From: Bacteroidales bacterium
GTDB lineage: Bacteria > Bacteroidota > Bacteroidia > Bacteroidales > UBA12077
Assembly: GCA_030600865.1 (NCBI GenBank)
Contig: JAUVUS010000011.1
Coordinates: 1-15,346, forward strand
Direction of reading: 5' to 3'
Length of the DNA stretch: 15,346 nucleotides
A program made the translations under genes and the position numbers. How positions within the stretch are numbered: position 1 is the first letter of the stretch; each line of letters begins with the position of its first letter. The notes below the pieces were generated by a model, which did no database searches, was not told the DNA's origin, and saw only the letters and a program-made list of their open reading frames with translations. Below, in pieces: positions 1 through 8,132 of this stretch.

Positions 1-97
1 AAACATCTTGCGAATATAAAATAATTCGTCGTTTTAAAAAATGATTTGTCCTAAATATAGACGTAAAACATTAAAATCTCATCAAAAAATTGTTAAT

Positions 98-131
98 AAA
101 AAAAACTGATTCCGATAATTATCGGAACCAG
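98..131 (-). terminator. Rho-independent terminator of the SPOR lipoprotein gene
   Basis: Read on the minus strand, a 13-bp stem (arms at 119-131 and 106-118, one G-T pair, the inner 18 bp a perfect palindrome at 110-127) is followed by a run of eight T (98-105 as A on the plus strand). It lies 27 bp past the stop codon of the lipoprotein gene. Confidence 0.85.
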
Positions 132-157
132 CTTCTAATATATAAAAGTAGTAATTA

Positions 158-610
158 TTATTCCCGAATATAAATCCACGATGTTGGTTCAATCGCTTCT
201 CTTGCCTTTTTAAGTTCTACAACGGCTTCCCTCCACGATTTATAAGCTCCAATACTAACCATCTGGAAATTGTATCTATTGGTATACATTTCTGTTTGAT
301 AACCTTTCTTACCAATAAAATCGTTATAAGCAGTTGCATATTGCGGAGTTTTAAAACTTCCAACAATGATATGAAACTTATATAATTTTTTTCTGGCCTC
401 TTCAGCTTTTCTGATAGCATCTTGTTTTGCTTTCGCTTCTTTTTGCTTTTTAAGCTTTAATGCTTTAGCTGCTTTTTGAGCTTTCGCAATACTATCATTT
501 TTTGCTTTTAATTCAATATCTGCTTGTTCGGCGCGCTTTTTCTTGCCAAACATTTCACATCCTGAGCTAAGAACAACCAATAAACTTAATACTATAACTA
601 AATTTCTCAT
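158..610 (-). CDS. SPOR-domain lipoprotein
   Basis: A 150-residue envelope lipoprotein expected to bind peptidoglycan. The protein starts MRNLVIVLSLLVVLSSGC, a short signal peptide with the lipid-attachment Cys at residue 18. A Lys/Ala-rich, probably helical linker follows (about 24-75). The C-terminal ~75 residues form a SPOR fold, with the hallmark first strand (FHIIVGSFKT) and the later VSIGAYKSWREA segment. SPOR domains bind glycan strands stripped of stem peptides at division sites; that role is family knowledge, not shown here. The reading frame stays open to an ATG at 691, but that start would put 27 non-signal residues ahead of the signal peptide and lies upstream of the predicted promoter, so the ATG at 610 is preferred. 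The gene stands alone and has its own terminator. Confidence 0.88.
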   Translation of the reverse strand: MRNLVIVLSLLVVLSSGCEMFGKKKRAEQADIELKAKNDSIAKAQKAAKALKLKKQKEAKAKQDAIRKAEEARKKLYKFHIIVGSFKTPQYATAYNDFIGKKGYQTEMYTNRYNFQMVSIGAYKSWREAVVELKKAREAIEPTSWIYIRE

Positions 611-646
611 ACTATTCCGATTAAATGTTGATTTTGAGTTATAATG

Positions 647-679
647 CAAATATATATAAAAATTGCAATGACAATCAAA
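647..679 (-). promoter_or_regulatory. Bacteroidota-type promoter for the SPOR lipoprotein gene
   Basis: On the minus strand a TTTG (676-679) is followed after 21 bp by TATATTTG (647-654), a full match to the phylum's TTTG / TAnnTTTG promoter. The predicted transcript start is near 640, giving a leader of about 30 nt before the ATG at 610. Confidence 0.65.
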
Positions 680-866
680 AATTATTAACATAAAAATCTG
701 AAATTTAAATATTTAAGCATAAATATAAAAAAGACAGCTAAAATAATTAATTATAACAGTCTGATTTACTAATAAATAGGATTATTAAACTATATTATAA
801 AATGAAATATCTCTAAATTTTAATGTTTTTTTTTAACTTGTGAGATTAAAATAAACGCTATATAAC

Positions 867-2768
867 ATGACAACTATTATTGATCTTTTCGAAAACAGTG
901 TTAGTAAATATTCTAATAATCCGTTTCTACGAGAGAAGAAAACGGATAAATATGAATCCTTAACTTATGGAGAAGTTCTTGAGCAAACTAAAATATTAGC
1001 TGCCGGTTTAATTAGTCTTAAAATACAAAAAGAAGACAGAATAGCTCTTTTGTCCGAAGGAAGAAATTACTGGGTTATGAGTGAGCTGGCCATTTTATAT
1101 ACAGGAGCAATTAATGTTCCTTTATCAGTAAAATTAGATGCCGGTACTGATCTTCGTTTCAGACTCGAACATTCGGGCACAAAGATGATGATTGTTTCAA
1201 ACTCACAAGCTCATAAAATAAGACAAATAAAAAATGACTTACCAAATCTTGAAAAGATAATATATCTCGATCCTCAGGATAATTATGAAAAAGATGAAAT
1301 TTTTATAGGTGATATTTTTAGTTTAGGTACTGAATATTTAAAATCTCATAACGATGATTTTGAAAAATTAAAATCAGCAATAAAACCTAACGATCTTGCA
1401 AATATCAGTTATACATCGGGAACAACGGCCGATCCGAAAGGTATTATGTTAACTCACCGTAATTATACTGCCAATGTTGAGCAATCATGTAGTTTAATGG
1501 ATATCCCCGACACTTATAAAACTTTGCTGATACTTCCTCTGGATCACTCATTTGCACATACTGCGGGAATTTACACTATTATGGCGCATGGAGCCAGCAT
1601 GGCATTTATACAATCGGGGAAATCGGCCATGGAAACTATAAAAAATATACCTCAAAACATAAAGGAGATAAAACCAAATTTATTATTGAGCGTTCCTGCA
1701 CTTGCTAAGAATTTTAAAAAGAATATTGAGAAAGGAATTCAGGATAAAGGAGCAACAGCTGAAAAACTATTCAAGTTTGCTTTAAAACTGGCATATAGTT
1801 ATAATAAAGAAGGATTTAATAAAGGAGGCATCATACATTTCTGGAAAAAACCACTTCTTAATCTTTTCGATAAGATTTTATTTAGTAAAATTCGTGAAGG
1901 CTTTGGTGGTGAACTGGATTTTTTTATTGGTGGCGGAGCATTACTTGATATTGAACTTCAACGATTTTTTTATGCCATAGGCATGCCAATGTTTCAAGGT
2001 TATGGCCTTTCGGAGTCAGCGCCAGTTATCTCTTCTAATTCAATAAAAAAACATAAACTAGGTTCGTCAGGTTATTTGGTTACAAATCTCGATCTTAAAA
2101 TTTGTGATGATGATGGTAATGAGCTACCCGTTGGTGACAAAGGTGAAATAATTGTACGTGGCGAAAATATCATGGCAGGATACTGGAAAAACGAAAAAGC
2201 TACAAACGAAACACTTAAAGATGGCTGGTTATATACAGGGGATTTAGGTTATATGGATAAAGACGGTTTCCTTTATGTTTTAGGCCGGTTTAAAAGCCTG
2301 CTAATTGGTAACGATGGAGAAAAATACAGTCCTGAATCAATAGAAGAAGCCTTGGTTGAACAAACAAAATATATTGACCAGGTAATGTTATACAATGATC
2401 AAAGTCCATATACTATTGGGCTGGTTGTTCCAAGAAAAGAAGCACTGAAAAAGTACATAATTGAAAATAACCTAAGCATAAATACAGAGGAAGGCCAGAA
2501 ATTAGCTTTAGTTAAGATTCAGGAAGAAATCGACGAGTTTAAAAAGGGTGGCAAATTTGATGGACAATTTCCTGAACGCTGGTTACCTGCTGCTATTGCT
2601 ATAATTGGAGAACCATTCTCTGAAGAAAATAAACTGATTAATTCAACACTAAAAATGGTACGTGGCAAAATAGTTGAATATCATAATAAGAAATTTGAAT
2701 ACTTGTTTACTCCAGACGCCAAAGAAATTACGAATAGTGAAAATCTAGATGTAATTAGCAAATTTTAA
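867..2768 (+). CDS. Long-chain fatty acid-CoA ligase (AMP-binding)
   Basis: An ATP-dependent acyl-CoA synthetase of 633 residues that should activate fatty acids to acyl-CoA through an acyl-AMP intermediate, in the cytosol or at the inner membrane. Visible ANL-superfamily motifs, in order: the P-loop-like YTSGTTADPKG near residues 180-192, FFIGGGALLD near 355, the adenine-binding GYGLSESAP near 378-386, GWLYTGDLGYMDKDGFLYVLGR near 452-473 with the aspartate that holds the ribose, KSLLIGNDGEKYSPESIEE in the hinge/A8 region, and a C-terminal STLKMVR with the candidate catalytic lysine. Length and the extended C-terminus fit the FAA1/FadD15-like long-chain branch rather than acetate or medium-chain enzymes. 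The P-loop has Ala where most relatives have Gly (TTADPKG for TTGDPKG). No Shine-Dalgarno precedes the ATG. The gene is monocistronic, with a terminator just after it. Substrate chain length is inferred. Confidence 0.9.
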   Translation: MTTIIDLFENSVSKYSNNPFLREKKTDKYESLTYGEVLEQTKILAAGLISLKIQKEDRIALLSEGRNYWVMSELAILYTGAINVPLSVKLDAGTDLRFRLEHSGTKMMIVSNSQAHKIRQIKNDLPNLEKIIYLDPQDNYEKDEIFIGDIFSLGTEYLKSHNDDFEKLKSAIKPNDLANISYTSGTTADPKGIMLTHRNYTANVEQSCSLMDIPDTYKTLLILPLDHSFAHTAGIYTIMAHGASMAFIQSGKSAMETIKNIPQNIKEIKPNLLLSVPALAKNFKKNIEKGIQDKGATAEKLFKFALKLAYSYNKEGFNKGGIIHFWKKPLLNLFDKILFSKIREGFGGELDFFIGGGALLDIELQRFFYAIGMPMFQGYGLSESAPVISSNSIKKHKLGSSGYLVTNLDLKICDDDGNELPVGDKGEIIVRGENIMAGYWKNEKATNETLKDGWLYTGDLGYMDKDGFLYVLGRFKSLLIGNDGEKYSPESIEEALVEQTKYIDQVMLYNDQSPYTIGLVVPRKEALKKYIIENNLSINTEEGQKLALVKIQEEIDEFKKGGKFDGQFPERWLPAAIAIIGEPFSEENKLINSTLKMVRGKIVEYHNKKFEYLFTPDAKEITNSENLDVISKF

Positions 2769-2773
2769 TATTT

Positions 2774-2803
2774 AAAAAGCTTGATTAAATTCAAGCCTTT
2801 TTT
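2774..2803 (+). terminator. Terminator after the acyl-CoA synthetase gene
   Basis: A 6-bp stem (2779-2784 with 2791-2796, loop of six) is flanked by an A run on the left and six T at 2798-2803. It begins just after the stop codon at 2766-2768. The A and T flanks can extend the pairing, so it may act in both directions. Confidence 0.7.
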
Positions 2804-2912
2804 ATTTCTTGAAGATATTATTTTATACAGAATTTTTAATAATAAAACTCCAGATTAAAAATTTTTTAGTAACTTATCAAATTATAATTTAAACGTCAAA
2901 TTCCTTTTTCGC

Positions 2913-5900
2913 ATGGTATTACGAATAAAATATTTCCTTTTCGTATTTGCTGCTTTGGTTTGCATGACAGATATATACTCGCAAGATGGAACTCCATTTA
3001 TTACTCATTTTAAAGAATGTAAGGAAATTGAGACACAAAACTGGGCTATCAGTCAAGACAACCAAAACGTTATGTTATTCGCTAACCGACGAGGGATTCT
3101 TACATTCGATGGGCAAAACTGGGGTATTATTAAACTTCCATACATTCCATTTGCTCTTAATAAAAACCCTTTTGATAATAAAGTTTATGTTGGAGCCAAT
3201 AACAACTATGGCTACCTTGAAAGAAACTCAAAAGGGTTTATTGAGTACAAATCATTATCGTTAGATACAGCTGATATAGGTGTTATTTCTAAGATTATAT
3301 TTACAGATTCAACCATTTTCTTTTATGGAGATAAAACAATAACACGCCATTATACAAACAATTTCGAATAATTTAAAAGATGGCAATCGAAAGATTTTAG
3401 ACCATTTACAGGCATGTTAATAACCCATAAGAATACTTTCTTCAATGTTTATGGCGAGGGATTATATCGATTGGAAAGTGATACTCTTTTCCCTATTGTA
3501 ACTGGCTATTATACCGAGAATAGTGAAATCCTTTTTAGCTTGCCATATAATGATAAAAGAGTATTGGTTGGTACTGATAATAGTGAATTATACACATTCG
3601 ACGGAATAAAATATTATAATTACGATATTAATGATGATGGTTATTTAGAAGAAAGTATTTTAGCCGATGGACAAATAATATCCGATACTTTATATGCATT
3701 CGGAACGTTATACGGTGGTGTTGAGGTAGTTAACAAAAGAACAGGGAAGATAGTTTACACAGTTAATTATCAGAACGGATTACCTGACGATGAAATATAT
3801 TCTTTAGGTCTTGATAATAATAATGGTTTATGGATTTCGCATGAATTTGGTGTAAGCAGGGTTGATTTCAATTTACCTTTGAGGAATTTCACGACTTACC
3901 CGGGATTAAAAGGAAACCTTATCTCATCTGTTTGGCATAATAATGAACTTTATGTAGCTACAAACGAAGGTGTTTATTACCTTTCTGAGGTTAAAGATTA
4001 TAACGAAGTAGATATTTGGGTAAAAACCAGCCCTGTACGAAGAAAAACACCTACAACGACTAAAACATCAAAAAGTGAAGAAAGCAAAACACAGCGACCT
4101 TCAAAAAGATTATTTTCAAAACTGTTTAGCAAAAAGACAGAAACAACTGCAGTGGAAGAAAAACAAGCAGAATCAACAAAAGAAACTACCAGAGCCAGAA
4201 CCAAGCCGCGCTATGTAAAAAAGACAGTAAGTAGATTAAAAGCAATTAATTATATCTATAAACAGGTTGAAGGTCTTAATGATAAATGTACCCAGCTGGT
4301 ATCGACCGAACATGGCATACTTGTTGCTTCCAATGATGGCCTTTATCATATTGAGGAACATAAATCAAAGGAAATTGTTGGTAACAGGTATATAAATCAA
4401 ATAAGTAATAAAACAGGTAATGGTGGTTATTATATTTCTACTGCTAATGGACTATTCTCGATTATTTACACTGATGAAAAATGGCAGCCCGAATATAGTT
4501 TTGTTGATTTTACCGAACCCGTTTATACAATTAATATTTTAAACAAAAATAGTGCATGGTTAGGTGGAGACGATTATGTTTATTCTTTTTTAATAGATTC
4601 ACTTGGAGAACCTAAAGATTTTAAATATTACAGTGTAAAAACTGATTTCCCGGAACAGTACAAACTAGATTTTATTAACGATTCTTTATTTCTGTTTCTG
4701 GAATCAGGGCTATATTGTTATGATTTAAAAACAGATTCGTTTAAAACTTACAAGTCAGATTATTTTAATGACCAATACAGATTCAAGTTTTTATTAAATC
4801 AGCAAAGTTTGCCATGGATAAAAAGTGGAGATAAATGGATTTGTTTAAATTCTAAAAGCGTATGGGCTGATCAAGAAAAGTCTATTTTAAAACTATTTGA
4901 TGATATTTCATCAGTTATTTCAGATGATTATCAAAATATGTGGATTATAAATAACAATAATCAGTTATATAAGATAAATCATTCCAAGTTCAAAACTCTG
5001 GAACCTGACTTTAACGTATTTTTTAATAAAATTAAAAATGAAAAAGAAATTTCGTTCGAACTTTCAGATTTAACATTTGATCCCGATAATAAAGCTATTT
5101 ATATAAAAATTATTGCTCCATATTATTTAAAGAGAAACTCTACACGGTATCAATATTTTGTAGAAGGACTGATGAATGACTGGTCAACATGGAGCATAAA
5201 TCAGGATATAAACTTAATTGTTGAATCGGGAAATTACACGCTTCATGTAAGAGCAACAGATATTTGGGGTAACAAAAGCGAAATAAAATCATTAGAATTT
5301 ACTATTAAACCTCCTTTTACAGAAAGTACCTTGTTTTATGTTTTGATAGGAATTGGAATTATTGTGTTATTCCTCATCACATCAAAGATTAGAGAACGTA
5401 AGTTGTTGCACGATAAAAAAATACTTGAACACAAAGTTAAAGTACGAACTATTGAAATTCAGGAACAAAAAGAAGAGATTGAATCACAACGAGACGAGAT
5501 TATAATTCAACGTGATATGATTCTTGAACAAAAAGAAGATATTACAGCTAGCATAAATTATGCAAGCCGAATTCAGAATGCAGTGTTACCAATAAACGAG
5601 CATTTCGATAATGCATTTAGCGACCATTTTATTCTTTTTAAACCACGCGATATTGTAAGTGGCGATTTCTACTGGATTGCCGAAGATAAAGATAAACTCT
5701 ATTTTACAGCAGCAGACTGCACCGGGCATGGTGTGCCTGGAGCATTTATGAGCATGTTGGGAATATCGTCGTTAAACGAAATTTTTGGTAGCAAAAGTGA
5801 TAAGCTCACAGCAAACAAAATACTTAATCTGTTACGTGAGAAAATAAAATATTCATTACATCAAACCGGAAAAGAAGGAGAAAATAAGGATGGTATGGAT

Positions 5901-6293
5901 ATGGCACTGTGTATTTTACATAAAAAGAAAAATATTCTTGAATATGCCGGGGCTTATAATCCTTTATACTTAATCAGAGATGGTGAATTGCACGAATATA
6001 AAGCAGATAGAATGCCAGTTGGCATATACCATGTTGAAAAAGATAGTTTCACAAACCACGAAATTAAGATTAAAAAAGGTGATATCATATATATATTCTC
6101 TGATGGTTTTGTTGATCAGTTCGGTGGACCCGGAGAAACTAAATTCAAGAGTACAAATTTAAAAAAGCTGTTATTGGAGATTCAGGACAAGCCTATGGCT
6201 GACCAAAAGCAAGTAATGGAAGAAACATTTGAACAATGGAAAGGGAAATTACATCAAATTGATGATATCATTTTTATCGGAATAAAATTTTAG
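2913..6293 (+). pseudogene. Propeller/Y_Y_Y sensor with SpoIIE phosphatase, interrupted by one in-frame stop
   Basis: One reading frame of 1127 codons, broken only by TAA at 3369-3371; the parts 2913-3371 and 3372-6293 share a frame. Domain order in joined numbering: signal peptide (1 to about 24, ending IYS-Q), repeated Reg_prop-like blades (RRGILTFDGQNW; NNGLWISHEFGVSRVDF), a Lys/Thr/Glu-rich stretch (about 370-440), a Y_Y_Y domain ending at about 800, one TM (about 805-824), a coiled coil (about 830-885) with the family's SINYASRIQNAVLP, then a PP2C/SpoIIE phosphatase (about 897-1126) with metal-binding GDFYW, AADCTGHGVPGAF, GMDMALCIL and IYIFSDG. Such proteins sense outside the inner membrane and dephosphorylate a cytoplasmic partner, typically an anti-sigma-factor antagonist; no partner gene is visible. 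Restart at ATG 3414 would give 959 residues without a signal peptide. The rest of the frame is intact, so the stop is recent, suppressed or a sequence error. Confidence 0.8.
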
Positions 6294-6372
6294 AAGTCAT
6301 TGCGAACGAAGTGAAGCAATCTGTAATTATATTCAAAAGATTGCTTCGCTCGTTTCTCACTCGCAATGACTT
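6294..6372. repeat. REP-like palindrome between convergent genes
   Basis: Inverted repeat with arms 6294-6322 and 6338-6372 separated by 15 bp. The ends (AAGTCATTGCGA) and inner parts (GAAGCAATCT) match perfectly; the right arm carries about six extra bases in the middle. The GTCATTGCGA...GAAGCAATC pattern is a widespread intergenic repeat of bacterial chromosomes. It fills the gap between two stop codons (6293 and 6380) and could fold as a hairpin that ends transcription from both sides. Confidence 0.8.
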
Positions 6373-6379
6373 TAAATTT

Positions 6380-6742
6380 TTATTCGTCTCTATGTACCAT
6401 ATCCGGCGAAAAAGCCGGCAAACATATAGCAATGTATTCTGCTCCTCCCACAAATGGAGTGCTGTATTGTACCCATTCATTCTTCCCTATTAATATTCCC
6501 TGACCAGCAATTACATTATACTCTTCTGTTTTAGTTTTTATTTTTATTGTTCCTTTTAAAACAACAGTATATTCATCAAACTCAGGGTTCTGTCCCGGTT
6601 CTTCCCAACCTTCAGAGCTTTTCATTCTAGCTATACTAATAGCAGAATCATTACTATTTACTCTTCCAAAAAATTCTTCAATAATTTTCTCTTTTGTTCC
6701 TGCAGCCTTTATTATAGATGGCAATTTTATTAATTTTATCAT
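6380..6742 (-). CDS. Small cupin-domain protein lacking metal-binding histidines
   Basis: A 120-residue cytosolic protein, a single cupin beta-barrel. Motif 1 is seen as GWEEPGQNPEFDEYTVVLKG (45-64), with the conserved Glu57 and Gly64; motif 2 is GQGILIGKNEWVQYSTP (80-96). The histidines that usually hold the metal in both motifs are absent, and the only His in the protein is at 117. This resembles EutQ-like and other non-canonical cupins, which may bind a small ligand without metal or use acidic side chains. The N-terminus (EEFFGRVNSNDSAISIARM) is typical of a conserved but uncharacterised family. It begins 15 bp after the lipoprotein gene on the same strand, so the two are probably co-transcribed. 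The function is unknown. Confidence 0.8.
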   Translation of the reverse strand: MIKLIKLPSIIKAAGTKEKIIEEFFGRVNSNDSAISIARMKSSEGWEEPGQNPEFDEYTVVLKGTIKIKTKTEEYNVIAGQGILIGKNEWVQYSTPFVGGAEYIAICLPAFSPDMVHRDE

Positions 6743-6757
6743 TTTAATTATTTTATT

Positions 6758-7738
6758 TTACTCAAAATACTCAAAACCTTCAATAATATCGAGATATACG
6801 CCATCAAATCCGGCATCAATTATTTTATCAAGGTAAGCGTTTTCATTCCCAAAAATAATCCCCTGCCATTCTGAATTCCAATATTGTACTTTGTAGTTCC
6901 CTTCCCATTCTGAATTTTCAGCCTCTATCCACTCAGGTGAACCAACAGTCCATGACTCATTCCAGTAATATCGGTAATCTTCTGCTTCACCAATGCTCAT
7001 GTAAATAACAACCAGGCGGGTTCCTCCATTGGCTTTTTGTTTTAACTGTTCAACTTCGGTAGTATTAAATTCTTGGTTATCATCACCGAAGAAAAAATCC
7101 ATAATCAACAGGTCATAGTTTGTTGCTTTTATATCATTAATAAATTCCGTTTTTGAAGCATAGTTTTCAGGATTAATTAGATAAAGAAAGTTTTCTACAT
7201 CTGAAATATTCGCTATACTATTTGTGTTTTCGTTATAAGGATTTAAAGGATAATCTGGAATTTGGCTAAGTTCTCTGTCATCGGCAGCAAAAGAAATATA
7301 AGCTTTTGCGTTATTCTTTGAATACGAATCATCCATTTTGGAAGGTGTATAACAATAATCTGTAACTAAAATCACATTCCCTGCTGATTTTGCAATATCC
7401 AATAAGGCAGTCAGATATTCATTATCTTCCGTATTAGTGGCGATATCATCATCATCGTAACCATAAAACAAATCTTCCTGACCACAAGCATCTATTGCTC
7501 TATTATAATTTATATCTGGAGATCCGTCTGTATCACCATCAGAAGATACCAACTCATGACCATTTTGTGGAATAATTACAAAATTAGAATTTTCAGCTTT
7601 TGCATATTGACTAAGCGCAATCACAAAATCACGCATTTCCTGCTTAAAATCAAGATCATAATCGGAAGAATCATCTTCATCATCTGAACATGAAGATATA
7701 AGAAGCAAAAAAGTAAGTAAATAAATAATCTTTCTCAT
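6758..7738 (-). CDS. Surface lipoprotein of the GH114/TM1410-MJ1477 family
   Basis: A 326-residue lipoprotein with a signal peptide ending LLLISSC (lipid Cys17), immediately followed by SDDEDD. An acidic S-D-D tract right after the cysteine is the Bacteroidota signal for flipping lipoproteins to the cell surface. The mature part has the features of COG2342 (TM1410/MJ1477-like, CAZy GH114, endo-alpha-1,4-polygalactosaminidase-like TIM barrels): YDLLIMDFFFGD (208-219), VVIYMSIGEAEDYRYYW (243-259), KVQYWNSEWQGIIFG (283-297) and AGFDGVYLDIIEGFEYF (309-325). Candidate acidic catalytic residues are Asp213, Glu251 and Asp317. Activity on galactosamine-containing polysaccharide is a family-level guess. 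An AAIDACGQEDLF-type block and a D-rich loop (94-99) are lineage-specific. The protein ends right after the last barrel motif. The cupin gene follows at 15 bp. Confidence 0.82.
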   Translation of the reverse strand: MRKIIYLLTFLLLISSCSDDEDDSSDYDLDFKQEMRDFVIALSQYAKAENSNFVIIPQNGHELVSSDGDTDGSPDINYNRAIDACGQEDLFYGYDDDDIATNTEDNEYLTALLDIAKSAGNVILVTDYCYTPSKMDDSYSKNNAKAYISFAADDRELSQIPDYPLNPYNENTNSIANISDVENFLYLINPENYASKTEFINDIKATNYDLLIMDFFFGDDNQEFNTTEVEQLKQKANGGTRLVVIYMSIGEAEDYRYYWNESWTVGSPEWIEAENSEWEGNYKVQYWNSEWQGIIFGNENAYLDKIIDAGFDGVYLDIIEGFEYFE

Positions 7739-7784
7739 GACTTATTATATTTGTTAATTAATATGGTAAGTTACAATATTAAAA

Positions 7785-7949
7785 TTAAGAAGTAAACCTA
7801 TATCTCATAAAATCCTTATTGGATTGGCCACAGTTTGGGCAATATTTACCAACTTTTTCGGCACCACAATTCGGGCGAATTGTAAAATCGTATTTAGAAA
7901 CTTCCTCATTTTTAATCTTAATTCTATTAATCTCCTTATTTTCTGTCAT
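7785..7949 (-). CDS. Small zinc-ribbon-like protein with one cysteine missing
   Basis: A 54-residue frame starting with ATG at 7949 and ending with TAA at 7785. After a charged N-terminus (MTENKEINRIKIKNEEV) it reads RPNCGAEKVGKYCPNCGQSN (25-44). This is a double-knuckle zinc ribbon of the kind that opens DUF3667-like membrane proteins, but the first expected Cys is Arg25 (codon CGC, one transition from TGC). Only three ligand cysteines remain (28, 37, 40). The protein stops soon after the ribbon, with no membrane segments. It may be a genuine small protein or the 5' remnant of a longer gene. It lies 46 bp upstream of the lipoprotein gene on the same strand and could be the first gene of that transcript. 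Confidence 0.55.
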   Translation of the reverse strand: MTENKEINRIKIKNEEVSKYDFTIRPNCGAEKVGKYCPNCGQSNKDFMRYRFTS

Positions 7950-8068
7950 AATTAGCACAAATTGAAAATCGAAATTAACTGTAAATTGGTAAAAATCTCA
8001 ATAAACATAAGCAAATTACAATTCGTTTTTATTCAACTTATGCTAGGGAGTATAGTATAAATTTTTGT

Positions 8069-8076
8069 TATATTTG
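8069..8076 (+). promoter_or_regulatory. Possible -7 element for the hybrid sensor gene
   Basis: TATATTTG matches the TAnnTTTG consensus and lies 57 bp upstream of the preferred ATG at 8133. No TTTG is found at the usual distance upstream, so it would be weak or need an activator. Confidence 0.35.
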
Positions 8077-8132
8077 GCTGTTCTTTATCGTTTACGTTTA
8101 TTAACAAATGGTTGCGAATTACAACCTATAGT

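Noticed and set aside
1..97. Promoter or gene at the left edge
   Set aside because: Only AT-rich DNA is seen, with no full TTTG/TAnnTTTG pair and no coding frame.
611..691. N-terminal extension of the SPOR lipoprotein to ATG 691
   Set aside because: It would bury the signal peptide behind 27 residues and starts upstream of the predicted promoter. The start at 610 gives a proper lipoprotein signal.
3414..6293. Independent gene starting at ATG 3414
   Set aside because: It has no signal peptide, which the outside-facing propeller needs, and it is in frame with the upstream fragment. An interrupted single gene explains it better.
7958..7965. TCAATTTG on the minus strand as a promoter for the zinc-ribbon gene
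   Set aside because: It would place the transcript start almost on the ATG and has no TTTG partner.
8112..8132. TTG start for the hybrid sensor
   Set aside because: The ATG at 8133 gives a compact, positively charged signal peptide start; the TTG adds seven polar residues.
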